Of a stretch of 44,870 bases of DNA, positions 1 through 8,449 are shown piece by piece. The stretch is from Lentisphaerota bacterium. Its GTDB lineage: Bacteria > Verrucomicrobiota > Lentisphaeria > Oligosphaerales > JABHEG01. The notes beneath the pieces were generated by a model that worked only from the letters and a program-made list of their open reading frames with translations, was not told the origin of the DNA and made no database searches. Position 1 is the first letter of the stretch. Each line of letters starts with the position of its first letter. Location: NCBI GenBank assembly GCA_018676675.1, contig JABHEG010000313.1, positions 1-44,870 on the forward strand. The letters are read 5' to 3'. The translations under genes were made by a program, and so were the position numbers.

Positions 1-689
1 CACCAACGACTGATCCTCCCGGTGGGGCCAACGTCACTGGCGACCACCACGCCACACGCGTGGCCCCACCCCCGCCAACCCAATCGGCCCCGGGGCCAAC
101 CAAATGACCGAAAATGGTGCCATTCTACAAGACCGGCCGCAACAGTTGGGAGCACAGGGGGAGCCTTGGTGGAAATGACCAGGAAGTCGACTGAGAATGA
201 ATGGCTGCCGTGAGGCAAAGAGGGGCGTTGTTCCGGAGCGAACGGAATGGAGGGGAGAAGAACTGGAGGGGACGTGTAGGGCGCCAGGCCCTTTACTGAT
301 GCTGTTTTCGTTTGTCCCGGCGGCCATCGTCTTCTCTCCAGTCACGGTCTTGATGAGCAAATGGGACAGCTGCACCTACACCGCGTCCGCGGTAAGGAAG
401 TGCACGCTGATCCGTCAGAACTTTCATCAAAACCGGACCCGGAGGAATCGATCATCCTCAATGGGGGGCCGGATACTCTTATCAAACACGATCAGAAAAA
501 TGTGTGATCCACGATCTAGGATCGCGTGTGGGCGATAGGCATCTCCTTGTGGTTACAGGCCCAGGAACGTGAAAGCTGAGGCCATGGTCGAGTTCTCCGC
601 AATACCATGGCGCAATATACGTCTATCGACGCTCCATGCAACCAACGGGCCTGTCCAGGCGTTCGCAAAGGGAGGAGCAAGAAGCAGTC
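1..689. other. Gene-less stretch at window edge with one inverted repeat
   Basis: I find no convincing gene here. The open frames have composition and lengths typical of chance frames in GC-rich DNA, and none shows a recognisable domain. The only structure I can point to is a perfect 10-base inverted repeat (GGTGGGGCCA at 21-30 against its complement at 61-70) with a 30-base loop. It could be the edge of an intergenic repeat cut by the window boundary. The stretch lies downstream of the minus-strand glycosyltransferase, and I see no convincing terminator for that gene. Confidence 0.6.
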
Positions 690-1691
690 CTACAGAATGG
701 TCCCGAAGTACTCCGATGCCTCCCGGAGGGCGGCGATATCCTTCCTGCCCTGCGGAGTGTCCGAGGACATCCCTTCGGTAAGGCGGACGGCAGCCCCGAG
801 GGCCTCCTCGAGCATAGGCTTCGCCGCCGGGGTGGACGGCAGGAACGGAGTCGCCTCCTCCGGGACGTCGTCCGAGGGGAGATGGACACCCTCGGCAATG
901 CGGCGGATGACCGGGAGGAATGTCGTTTGCGGGACAGACGGGATGGCGGAGGTCTCGAACCCGTACTTCGCCTTGAAGGCCTTCATGCCGTCCAGGACAA
1001 CCTTGTCGAAGGCCTCGGCGTCCCGCCGGATGACACTGGACTCGTTGGAGAACTCGATCTCCTCGATGTAGTGCTCGGATCCCTGGACGTCGGCAAACCA
1101 GTGATACGGCGGGTGCAGTCCTGCCCGGCAGATCCGGTAGGTGTGCTCGCAGTGCTCGACGGCGTTGTAGAACTGCTCGTCCATCAGTCCCACGGTCTCG
1201 AGGGCATGCCGGGTGTAGAACGAAAAGGCCCCGACACACCACGTGGAGAAGGTGAGGTTCAGTGGCTGCCCACTGTGCATGTACGGGACGATCGCCTTCA
1301 CGATGGGGACGCCGGCCGGAGTCTTGTTGGCTACGCCGTGCAAGGGGAAGTTGAAGTGGTGGATCCCGGAGACCTCGAAGGCCTTGATGTACTCCTCGAG
1401 GACAGCCGGATCGACGATCACGTCGTCCTCCTGGAGGAAGAGGTAGTCGCAGCCGTCGTCGAGTAGGCGCTGAAGAGCCTCGTTCTTGGATGCGCCCACC
1501 CCTTGATAGGGAGTGCCGTGGTGGGTGATGAGAACGGGGACCTTGCTGTAGGCTGATTCGTCGTATTCCTCCCGGCCGTCGTTGACGACGACAAGGTGGT
1601 CGACGTGATCGGTGATGCGGTCCTTGTTTCCCTGGCGGAAGAAGTCTTCCCGGTCGCAGGTGACGATCCCATATCCAATCCTGGTGCTCAT
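690..1691 (-). CDS. GT-A fold glycosyltransferase (GT2-like)
   Basis: A 333-residue protein with GT-A glycosyltransferase features. It has an N-terminal Rossmann-like strand (GYGIVTCDRE), a nucleotide-binding segment with the pattern GVGASKN near residues 64-70, and the acidic metal-binding motif QEDD at 87-90 followed by VIVDP, equivalent to the DxD motif. It should transfer a sugar from an NDP-sugar to a surface glycan or lipid. There is no signal peptide or membrane helix, so it is probably cytosolic. I chose the ATG at 1691 because the protein-like sequence starts there; a GTG at 1748 would add 19 basic, low-similarity residues. No clear Shine-Dalgarno site is visible. It stands alone on the minus strand, 1 kb downstream of the sigma-70 gene. 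The acceptor is unknown. Confidence 0.75.
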   Translation of the reverse strand: MSTRIGYGIVTCDREDFFRQGNKDRITDHVDHLVVVNDGREEYDESAYSKVPVLITHHGTPYQGVGASKNEALQRLLDDGCDYLFLQEDDVIVDPAVLEEYIKAFEVSGIHHFNFPLHGVANKTPAGVPIVKAIVPYMHSGQPLNLTFSTWCVGAFSFYTRHALETVGLMDEQFYNAVEHCEHTYRICRAGLHPPYHWFADVQGSEHYIEEIEFSNESSVIRRDAEAFDKVVLDGMKAFKAKYGFETSAIPSVPQTTFLPVIRRIAEGVHLPSDDVPEEATPFLPSTPAAKPMLEEALGAAVRLTEGMSSDTPQGRKDIAALREASEYFGTIL

Positions 1692-1757
1692 GGTCGAAAG
1701 TGGTGACCGGGGAAGGTAATGTCTTGGGGACACGGAACGCCTCGTCACTTGCTATGG

Positions 1758-1831
1758 TTGCGGAGGCTGAGGAGCAGGCATGACTCGAGCGGCGTGCCGG
1801 TCGAGTCATGCCTGCGATGGTGCCTCCGCAA
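1758..1831. repeat. Long interrupted palindrome upstream of the glycosyltransferase
   Basis: The inner arms at 1774-1788 and 1801-1815 are perfectly complementary over 15 bases around a 12-base spacer. The outer arms at 1758-1767 and 1822-1831 are perfectly complementary over 10 bases. The two pairs are separated by symmetric 6-base mismatched segments. The element would fold as a 25-pair cruciform or RNA hairpin. It lies 66 bases upstream of the glycosyltransferase start, so it is not that gene's terminator. It could be a REP/MITE-type element or a 5' regulatory hairpin. Confidence 0.8.
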
Positions 1832-2648
1832 ACACAGGGAGCCACCTGCGTGTCCCCATGAGATTGCTTTCCTGCGGTGAGAGCCCTGATGGCCTTGAAC
1901 CAGCCCTTTCTTCACGGTAGCACCGAGTCCATCCCCGTAGAGCTGTTCGGGACGGCACAGGACGCACAGCCCAAATGGGCACGTGCCCTCTGTCAGACGG
2001 TCGAGAACGCCGCTGAGAAGGGTGCCGTGGCCAATCTCCGCTTGAGAAAGGACTACCTTAAATCCGTCCTGTTTCGCGCAAGTATAGACTGCGGCGTGCC
2101 ATGGAGCTCCGAGTTGGTGAGAATGGTCGATCTGATCAGATCCACCGACAGGCCGTGCAGGCCTGACAATCACCGGTACTTTCGCGGGGGTGGGGTCGTC
2201 GCGGGGAAACGGAAGAAACGTCGGTACGTAAACGGTACGAAATCAACAAGATAGTGGTGATTTGGGATGGGCTTTGAGCACGCGGAAGGTTGGGGATCGT
2301 CCCCGACCGCCGTGCCTTTTCCCCTCGGCCTGTAAGACGGTCGCTGTGGACATCGCCCCTCCAAGGGGGGAACGGTCTTCCTGGAGGGCGTGTCGCCCCC
2401 GACCGCCGGGTTTCCGTACAGGCACTAACGTGGGGCACGGCCGCCGGGGACGCCGACCTCCCAAGAGCGTTCCCGGGGCAAAGACGTGCTGGAGAGCGGG
2501 GTGTCTCTTTCCGGTGAAACCCTTGGCCGGGCTCAGGGCTCTGGAGCGCACACACACGTGCCGAGACGGCGCAACGGCCTATTCTCCGTGGGAAAGCCAG
2601 CCCCGCGCTGTGCCGACAATGCGTCTGCTCAACGCGATTACATGCAAA
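1832..2648. other. Gene-less stretch containing a dispersed palindromic repeat
   Basis: No frame here encodes a recognisable protein. The 125- to 203-codon open frames overlap repeat DNA and look like chance frames in GC-rich sequence. The second half holds the dispersed element described at 2301-2408. The first half (1832-2290) shows nothing I can interpret. Confidence 0.55.
2301..2408 (+). repeat. Dispersed palindromic repeat, copy 1
   Basis: Contains GACCGCCGTGCCTTT, then CTGTAAGACGGTCGCTG followed by GGACATCGCCCCTCC, then GGAGGGCGTGTCG and a second GACCGCCG. The same blocks occur in the same order on the opposite strand at 42548-42652. The CCCTCC-ending and GGAGGG-starting blocks are complementary and would form a hairpin around an approximately 20-base loop. 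The core of about 33 bases differs at about two positions between the copies. It lies in non-coding DNA downstream of the sigma-70 gene. Confidence 0.75.
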
Positions 2649-2678
2649 GGGCGCGTCCACACGATGTGTGACGCGCCC
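2649..2678 (-). terminator. Hairpin terminator of the sigma-70 gene
   Basis: A perfect 9-pair GC-rich stem (GGGCGCGTC at 2649-2657 against 2670-2678) with a loop that can pair a further 4 bases (ACAC/GTGT). Read on the minus strand it begins 28 bases after the sigma-70 stop codon and is followed by a short T run (TTTGCATGT). The stem is strong but the T tract is weak, so termination may depend mainly on the hairpin. Confidence 0.7.
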
Positions 2679-2705
2679 AGCAAAGAAGTGTTTGGTTCAG
2701 ACCAA

Positions 2706-3548
2706 TCAGGCCGGAATAGAGACCTCAAAATCCACAGTGTCGTTCTCAAGCATGCCGTGAAGCTTGGCAAGGGCCTGATTCTGGATCTGACGAATCCGTT
2801 CACGGGTCCGCCCGATGACCCAGCTGACCTCCTCCAGAGTGTGCCTGCGTTCTCCATTCAGCCCAAACCGTAGACGCAAAATCTGCCGTTCACGGTCGTC
2901 AAGTCGATCCAGCAGTCGGAGTACGTGCCCCATCGTCTGGCTGTGTTCCACCGCTTCATCCGGCATGACAGCGGCAGAATCCGGCACCAGGTCACTGAAA
3001 TCTCCCCGCTCCCCGTCACGAATCGGCGCGTCCAGCGAGATGGTGTGTGTGCTCACGCTGCGAAGACCGGCGACTGTGCGCTCCGTCAACTCGACCTCCT
3101 CAGCAATCTCAGCATCCGTCGGTTCCCGTTGATGCCGATCCCTGAGCTTGGTCTGGGCAGTCTGAATCTTGCCGATCTTGCTGGCCGACTGTACCGGGAC
3201 ACGAATCGTTCGGGACTGATTTGCCAGGGCACGGCGCATGGCCTGCTTGATCCACCACGCAGCATAGCTGCTCAGTTTGGCGCCCTTTGAAGGGTCGAAT
3301 TTCTCTACCGCCCGAACCAGCCCGATGTTCCCCTCTGAGATCAAATCCAGCAACGGTAACCCTCGGCCCTTGAAATCATGCGCAATCTTCACAACCAACC
3401 GCAGATTGCTGCGGATCAGCTTCTGGCGAGCCTCTTCAGAGCCCTTATCTATCTCCGCAGCAAGCTCAATCTCTTCTTGACGCGTCACCAGCGAGTACTG
3501 GCCAATCCGCTCCATGTAGAGCTTCATCGTGTCGTGATCAGATGTCAT
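2706..3548 (-). CDS. RpoD/RpoS-type sigma-70 factor lacking region 1.1
   Basis: A 280-residue sigma-70 family factor that directs RNA polymerase to promoters. Region 1.2 starts near residue 8 (MKLYMERIGQYSLVTRQEE). Region 2 covers about 42-115 with the canonical LISEGNIGLVRAVEKFDPSK and the tryptophan-rich strand-opening segment SSYAAWWIKQAMRRAL. Region 3 is about 120-205. Region 4 is 215-265 with LDDRERQILRLRFGLNG and the helix-turn-helix ending TRERIRQIQ. It is shorter than a housekeeping RpoD and lacks region 1.1 and the non-conserved insert, so it is more like a group 2 (alternative primary-type) factor. I chose the ATG at 3548, preceded by GGACGGA. The ATG at 3572 is possible; the GTG-like extension to 3671 is not protein-like. 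It ends in a strong hairpin at 2649-2678. Confidence 0.9.
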   Translation of the reverse strand: MTSDHDTMKLYMERIGQYSLVTRQEEIELAAEIDKGSEEARQKLIRSNLRLVVKIAHDFKGRGLPLLDLISEGNIGLVRAVEKFDPSKGAKLSSYAAWWIKQAMRRALANQSRTIRVPVQSASKIGKIQTAQTKLRDRHQREPTDAEIAEEVELTERTVAGLRSVSTHTISLDAPIRDGERGDFSDLVPDSAAVMPDEAVEHSQTMGHVLRLLDRLDDRERQILRLRFGLNGERRHTLEEVSWVIGRTRERIRQIQNQALAKLHGMLENDTVDFEVSIPA

Positions 3549-4289
3549 AATTCCGTCCGCTTTAACGGGCATTGCCACACTGCCACGAGACAGGGGGGCG
3601 GAGCGGCCAGGCAGAAAGGCCTTCACACCACCGCGGCAGTTGCGTCTCGCCGGCGGCCTCCCTTCACCCACCTGACATCTCCCGACATCAGGCAGAAAAC
3701 TGCCGACTGAGCCCTAATGAAACACCACGCGACATCGCATTGGGAAGGAAGATGGTAGCACGCTGCAACTCGCTCTGTACGGGCGGCGTGACCGACCACT
3801 CTCCACGTTTCCCTCGTCCGTCACTCAAATCCTCGGCAAGTGCAGGAGACCGGCCCGCCGGACGCACGCCTACAGGAACGCGTCCGTACGTCAAACCTAC
3901 TAATCCCAGCCGCCACACACATGGCCCCGGGAGTGCCCGGCAGACGTCACCGAAGATGTAAAGACAACAATCTACGCTAGCTCTCTACCCTTCAGATTCA
4001 ACCCCTGCAAGTCATCTTCTCCGCACAATTTGCCGGTCTGGGCAGGAACATGGTGAGTCAGTGTCATCACGTACTTCGGGAAACAGCAGGCAGGACCATA
4101 GAGCCACTCCGTGCTTCTGGCTCTCACGGAGATGGGGTCGCGGCATGGCAACCCCTCACGCATTCCCAAGAGACACATTGTGAAAGGCAGGGCCATCCAG
4201 CGCCCCGTCCGCCAGTGCAGCGGCAAAAGAAAGTGAAACCACGAGCTCGGGCGTCCCTACTCACGAACCAACCTGACGAATAATCCAGG
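3549..4289. other. Gene-less stretch upstream of the sigma-70 gene
   Basis: About 740 bases with no convincing gene. It must hold the promoter of the minus-strand sigma-70 gene and the end of the lipoprotein transcript, but I cannot pick out a reliable -35/-10 pair or a terminator. GGTCGCGGCATGGCA near 4137-4151 recurs at 44779-44793 within otherwise different sequence, suggesting another short dispersed repeat. Confidence 0.5.
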
Positions 4290-5717
4290 TTAGGGGGCGG
4301 TGCTGTCGAGCGCGGCAGCCAGCAATTCGGGAACCGCACGCCCGTCCCCCCGCCCCTTCCCCTGGTCAGGGAAGCGGAACGTGCGTATCTTCTCCGCTCT
4401 CAGTCCAGCAGGGGTCAAGGTGTCCAGGAATGAGTCCCAGGCGTCGCGATCGGCAGAGCTCAACTGGCTTGCTTTGAAGGTGTATTCCAGGAGAGGGTCC
4501 CCTTCCAGAACGGTTCTGCCGAAGTGTTTCACCTGGAAGGTTGAATCGGGGACGGTCCAGAAGGCATAGCAGCAGGTCGGAAGGCGTTCCACACTGTTGA
4601 TCGGGCCAGACCAGAGAACGTTCGACGTATCCGCGTCCCAATGCCCGTTCGTCTCGACGGGTTCACTCGGGCATGCGAGTGTAACCTCCAGGCGCCCGGG
4701 CGCGCCAACGTCAGGCGAGGAGAGTATCGCCGTGAACAGCCCACCGATGACGGCCAGAGAATCAGGGGGCGGAAGTTGAGGATTGCCCTGTCGTTTCTCT
4801 TCCCACGCATCGATGAAGGGGGCCCACTCCGGAAGCGTCTCAAGGTAGTCCCGGAGCCCGGCGAGCGGAGTATCCGAGCCCAACAATGACCGCAAGCTCG
4901 ACATCACTTCCGTGCCTGGAAAACGCTCCCCGGTTCTGGTCTCAAGCATGAGTTTGAGTTCCGCCGCGATCCATCTCTCCTTCTGTTCGGCGGACGAGGC
5001 ATCCATCTGCGCCCAGAGCCGTGCCTGTACGGGCAGTTGGGAAGGCGTGATATAGCCCCGCTCCATGAGAGCATGGAGCAACCGGAACAGGGTCTGATTC
5101 AGAGCATTCTTCCCACCGTCCCGTGTACTGCAGTCACTGCATTCTCCAGGGATGGCCAGGCGACACGAAATCCAGTAGAGCGCCAGGTTACGGAGATCTC
5201 GGCGCACGTCCCTATCCAGGAATGCCCGGAGCTCAGCCCAGCCGGCTCGGCCATTCATCTCGGCGTCAAGCCAGGTCAGCATAATGTCCATCAACCGGTC
5301 AGCCGCCCCGAGCTGTCGATCCTGGCGTTCGGCAAAATCATCACTGCCGCGGAATCGCTCGGAATAGGCAAAGGACGTGCCCATCCGGGTCGCGTACTGA
5401 GCGTACCACCCTGCCCCGCCGATGTCATCAGGCATCCACTGGTCCACGATGCCGGCAAACGCATACTTCCGCGCCTCGGAGACCGGAGCCGCCTGTTCGT
5501 AGGCATTGGCGATGCGCTTGAGTTCCTCCGCCGGGAAAGGCTTCACCGGCTTCCCTTCCACATCAGGATCCCAGCGCCAACAGGTCAACTCCCGCACCAA
5601 ACCGCTGCCTTCTTGACGCAGAGCCACCTCATACACGTTCTCGTCGCACCCACACAGCGCCAGACACATACACACGGGAAGAGAGCACAGTAGAAAACGC
5701 ATCGACTTTGTCCTCAT
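4290..5717 (-). CDS. Predicted lipoprotein of unknown function
   Basis: A protein of 475 residues that I do not recognise. The N-terminus is a lipoprotein signal: basic start (MRTKSMR), hydrophobic core, and LCGC with the lipidated cysteine at residue 24, followed by DEN. The rest is mostly helical and polar, with tryptophan-rich patches (CWRWD near 48) and a CSDC pair near 194-197. No catalytic motif is evident. The start ATG (5717) overlaps the sulfatase stop as TGATG, so the two genes should be translationally coupled; a GTG one codon upstream is also possible. Its position right behind the sulfatase suggests a periplasmic or membrane-anchored accessory of that enzyme, but this is only inferred from order. 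Confidence 0.7.
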   Translation of the reverse strand: MRTKSMRFLLCSLPVCMCLALCGCDENVYEVALRQEGSGLVRELTCWRWDPDVEGKPVKPFPAEELKRIANAYEQAAPVSEARKYAFAGIVDQWMPDDIGGAGWYAQYATRMGTSFAYSERFRGSDDFAERQDRQLGAADRLMDIMLTWLDAEMNGRAGWAELRAFLDRDVRRDLRNLALYWISCRLAIPGECSDCSTRDGGKNALNQTLFRLLHALMERGYITPSQLPVQARLWAQMDASSAEQKERWIAAELKLMLETRTGERFPGTEVMSSLRSLLGSDTPLAGLRDYLETLPEWAPFIDAWEEKRQGNPQLPPPDSLAVIGGLFTAILSSPDVGAPGRLEVTLACPSEPVETNGHWDADTSNVLWSGPINSVERLPTCCYAFWTVPDSTFQVKHFGRTVLEGDPLLEYTFKASQLSSADRDAWDSFLDTLTPAGLRAEKIRTFRFPDQGKGRGDGRAVPELLAAALDSTAP

Positions 5718-7210
5718 CACACGGCCCCGTACTTCTCCGGGGCGGGCATGGGTACCGGGAGCTTCTCAGGCGTCGTCTCCCGCCAGTGTTGGAGTCTTCG
5801 TCTGAGAGTGTCGACGGTACCCGAATTTGCGGGCTCGTCCACAACATTGTCAAGCTCCCAGGGATCGTTCGCAAGGTGGTACAGCTCATCCGTATCACCC
5901 ATGGGGTCGTGGATGTACTTCCAGTCCTGCGTCCGTATCATCGCCCGTTCTCCGGCGGCTTCCCGCCACTGCAGTGAACGGATCAACGCCTTGCGCCCGT
6001 GTGGCTGAGACAGTTGGGCCAGATCAGTCCCACGGAAAGGCGCTCCACCCGCCCCGTACTCCGCGAAGACGGCATCTTGCCGCGGGGCTGAGACGATCGG
6101 CGGCAGGCCGACGCCCTGCATCTCATCCGGGACGTCAATGTCCTGCAATTGGAGCACGGTGGGAACAACGTCCATCAAGCTGACCATGCTCTCATCACGG
6201 AGTCCTTCCGGAACGCGCCCGGGGCAGGAGACTATCAGGGGGACATGCGTTAGCGAATCGTAGAACAATCCGCCTTTGCACTGCATGCCATGCTCACCCA
6301 TAAAGTCCCCATGGTCGGCACAGAACACCACGATCGTGTTCTCTCGCAACGCCAACTCGTCAAGCTTCCGGAGAATCCGGCCGACGCTGTCATCCACGAA
6401 TCGAACCATCGCGTGGTAAATGCGAATCAGATCCAGGACATCTTCCCGGGGCACATCCCTGAGCCCAATCATCTCGTGGAGCACACGATTCCGCTCCGGC
6501 CAACGGTCGTCCGAAAACTCGTCCTCCCGCTGTGGAGTCATCTCCACGGTTTCCGCCTCAATCTGCTCGTAATATGTCCGCGGGACGTCCCACGGCTCAT
6601 GGGGATCGGGGAACGACACCCACAGGGCAAAAGGCGCGTGACCGTGATGCTCGAGGAAACGCTCAGTTTGCCCCGTAATCAGTCCCGAAGAGTAATCATC
6701 GAGTGGATGATCAGTGACGGCGCAGGCAAACTTCGGATTCCTGAATGTCTGCTGCCGCCGCGTCTCATGGGCCGCTCGAATCGCTTCCATCGGTCTGAAC
6801 CACGGCATGCCTTTTGATGGGGCACCGGGAGGAACACCGACATGGGATATCTCGCACCATGTGTCAAAACAGTCCAGGTCACGGTCGTGATTGAAACAGT
6901 GGTTCTTCCCGATCAGTCCCGTGTGATACCCCGCTTCCCGCCAGAGGCGGAAAGCATGCCGCTGTCCCTCCGGCATCAGAATTTCATTGCGGCGTGCCCC
7001 ATGCGTTCGTGAATACTGACTGCTCCACAACGACACCCGGGCAGGTACGCACAGAGCATGCGGTGTGAAGGCATTTTCATACAGAACACCTTCCGCTGCC
7101 AGTCTTGCCAAAGCAGGGGTTTGGCAAAATGAACTTCCCTGGAGGTGGGTGGCGTTGGCCTTTAGTTGGTCCGCCATGATCACAAGAACATTCGGGTTGG
7201 CTTGGTCCAT
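5717..7210 (-). CDS. Formylglycine-dependent sulfatase (choline-sulfatase/arylsulfatase type)
   Basis: A 497-residue S1-family sulfatase. It removes sulfate esters using a formylglycine made from a cysteine. The active-site signature is CVPAR at 54-58 (Cys54 is the converted residue), with the second position Val and fourth Ala rather than the commoner C-T/S-P-S-R. Metal and active-site elements are visible: MADQ at 12-15 (Asp14), GKNH at 101-104, DPHEPW near 202-207 and ADHGD at 298-302. MADQ, rather than LADD, is typical of the choline-sulfatase/phosphonate-hydrolase side of the family. There is no obvious signal peptide, so it may act in the cytoplasm or be exported otherwise. It sits between a TauE/SafE-like exporter and a lipoprotein in one minus-strand operon. 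The substrate is likely a sulfated sugar given the neighbours, but that is not proven. No anaerobic maturase (anSME) or FGE gene lies in the window. Confidence 0.9.
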   Translation of the reverse strand: MDQANPNVLVIMADQLKANATHLQGSSFCQTPALARLAAEGVLYENAFTPHALCVPARVSLWSSQYSRTHGARRNEILMPEGQRHAFRLWREAGYHTGLIGKNHCFNHDRDLDCFDTWCEISHVGVPPGAPSKGMPWFRPMEAIRAAHETRRQQTFRNPKFACAVTDHPLDDYSSGLITGQTERFLEHHGHAPFALWVSFPDPHEPWDVPRTYYEQIEAETVEMTPQREDEFSDDRWPERNRVLHEMIGLRDVPREDVLDLIRIYHAMVRFVDDSVGRILRKLDELALRENTIVVFCADHGDFMGEHGMQCKGGLFYDSLTHVPLIVSCPGRVPEGLRDESMVSLMDVVPTVLQLQDIDVPDEMQGVGLPPIVSAPRQDAVFAEYGAGGAPFRGTDLAQLSQPHGRKALIRSLQWREAAGERAMIRTQDWKYIHDPMGDTDELYHLANDPWELDNVVDEPANSGTVDTLRRRLQHWRETTPEKLPVPMPAPEKYGAV

Positions 7211-7303
7211 ATTCAGCCACTTTCAGCTCGTCTTATGTCCAGATCAGAACTGTCTATCGGTCGTCTTTTGCCGGAATCGCTGCCGAGAAGGCCTGTTCTT
7301 CAT

Positions 7304-8035
7304 TCAGAGAGCCCGAAGAATGGCTGTCAGGGCACCTGCGACGACGATGGTAAACGCAAGCCGTCGGAAGCGTTGCTGCGATACGTGAGGCGATAGCCGA
7401 ATGCCAAGAAAGTACCCTCCAAGAACGCCGGGCAGCGAGGTTAACCCCATACCCAACGTCTGGCTGTTAAGCAGGCTGTAGCCACTGCACAACAAGGTCT
7501 GGTAGGTGTTGAGGATCAGAAAGTAGCCAACTAAGTCGGCCCGCAGGCTTTGCCACTCCCACTCCTGCTTCAACCCGAACAGTACAACAGGTGGCCCGGG
7601 AATGCCGCAGCTTCCCCCAAGAGTGCCGCTTAGCAGCCCGACCAGGGGTTGCCATGCGCGTTCATGTTTTAAGGGACGCCCGGGCTTCACCAACAGCATA
7701 GCGCAAAGCCCCAGCGTTACGTAGCCGATGGCTCCCCGCATGATGTCGCTGGGAACGGTTGCCAGCAGCTGGACCCCAACCGTCATGCCGACGGCCGCCC
7801 CGGCAAACAACCAGATGAGTCGTCGAAGCGACATGTGACGACGGTAGCGGCAGGCCAGAAGAACAGCTAACGGCATCCAAGCAACCAGAACGCAGGGAAT
7901 CGCCTCGGCAGGGGGCAGCAAGGCAACAGCGAACGGTACAGCAATCAGGGCGAATCCGAACCCGGACAACGTCGCAATCGTTCCCGCGATGAGGAAGACG
8001 AGGTTGAGCCCAATCAGTGTGGTGAGTTCGGGCAT
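7304..8035 (-). CDS. TauE/SafE (TSUP) family membrane exporter
   Basis: A membrane protein of 243 residues with about eight hydrophobic segments and the two-fold repeated pattern of the sulfite exporter TauE/SafE family: LSGFGFALIAVPFAVAL in the first half and LSGTLGGSCGIPGPPVVLFGL in the second. Members move sulfite, sulfonates or other small anions out of the cell. I chose the ATG at 8035 because GGAG lies 4 bases upstream; the open frame runs on to 8260 but the extra 75 residues are not membrane-like. It is followed after 93 bases by the sulfatase, so the pair plausibly handles sulfate/sulfite released from sulfated substrates. The transported ion is inferred from the family and context. 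Confidence 0.85.
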   Translation of the reverse strand: MPELTTLIGLNLVFLIAGTIATLSGFGFALIAVPFAVALLPPAEAIPCVLVAWMPLAVLLACRYRRHMSLRRLIWLFAGAAVGMTVGVQLLATVPSDIMRGAIGYVTLGLCAMLLVKPGRPLKHERAWQPLVGLLSGTLGGSCGIPGPPVVLFGLKQEWEWQSLRADLVGYFLILNTYQTLLCSGYSLLNSQTLGMGLTSLPGVLGGYFLGIRLSPHVSQQRFRRLAFTIVVAGALTAILRAL

Positions 8036-8297
8036 ATCGCTCCAAGGCATTGAGGACGGCAAGAAGACGTTCACATCCAGGGGCGGCGGAGAAGCCCCAG
8101 AGACAACGGAGAAGCAACTCCAGGTCACTGAGTGCTTTTTCTGAGAGACAGCTGCAAAAATAGCCTTGGGTAGATACAGGTGCAACGACTCCAAGTGCGT
8201 CGCGACCTGCCGGTGGCCCTGTCTTCGGCCAGTCGGACGCCTTTTGTTGGGGCTGATCACACCAGTTCAGAAATATCTCCCGTCGCCGCGGCTTTGG

Positions 8298-8325
8298 TTT
8301 ACAGCGTTAGCTTTCGTGTCATTAT
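8298..8325 (+). promoter_or_regulatory. Candidate sigma-70 promoter for the amidohydrolase
   Basis: TTTACA (8298-8303) and CATTAT (8320-8325) separated by 16 bases match 5/6 and 4/6 positions of the sigma-70 consensus. They lie 125 bases before the amidohydrolase start, in the divergent gap with the exporter gene. Weak evidence. Confidence 0.3.
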
Positions 8326-8449
8326 AGAGGTCGGCTGACACATGTCATCCCCAAACAAGTGGTGCGGTCGGTCATCCCAGCCTGCTCTGCTGCCCTACGC
8401 CAGTGGTTGGGCTGGGCCCAGGAATTCGTTGGTTTGGAAGGGAAAAACT

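Noticed and set aside
553..1845. 430-codon minus-strand open frame overlapping the glycosyltransferase
   Set aside because: It is the shadow of the glycosyltransferase in another frame: Arg/Pro/Gly-rich, no domain, and inconsistent with the clear GT-A motifs of the overlapping gene.
2136..2660. 174-codon minus-strand frame and overlapping 203-codon plus-strand frame in the spacer by the sigma-70 gene
   Set aside because: Both run through a palindromic repeat and have chance-like composition with no motif; long open frames on both strands are common in GC-rich DNA.
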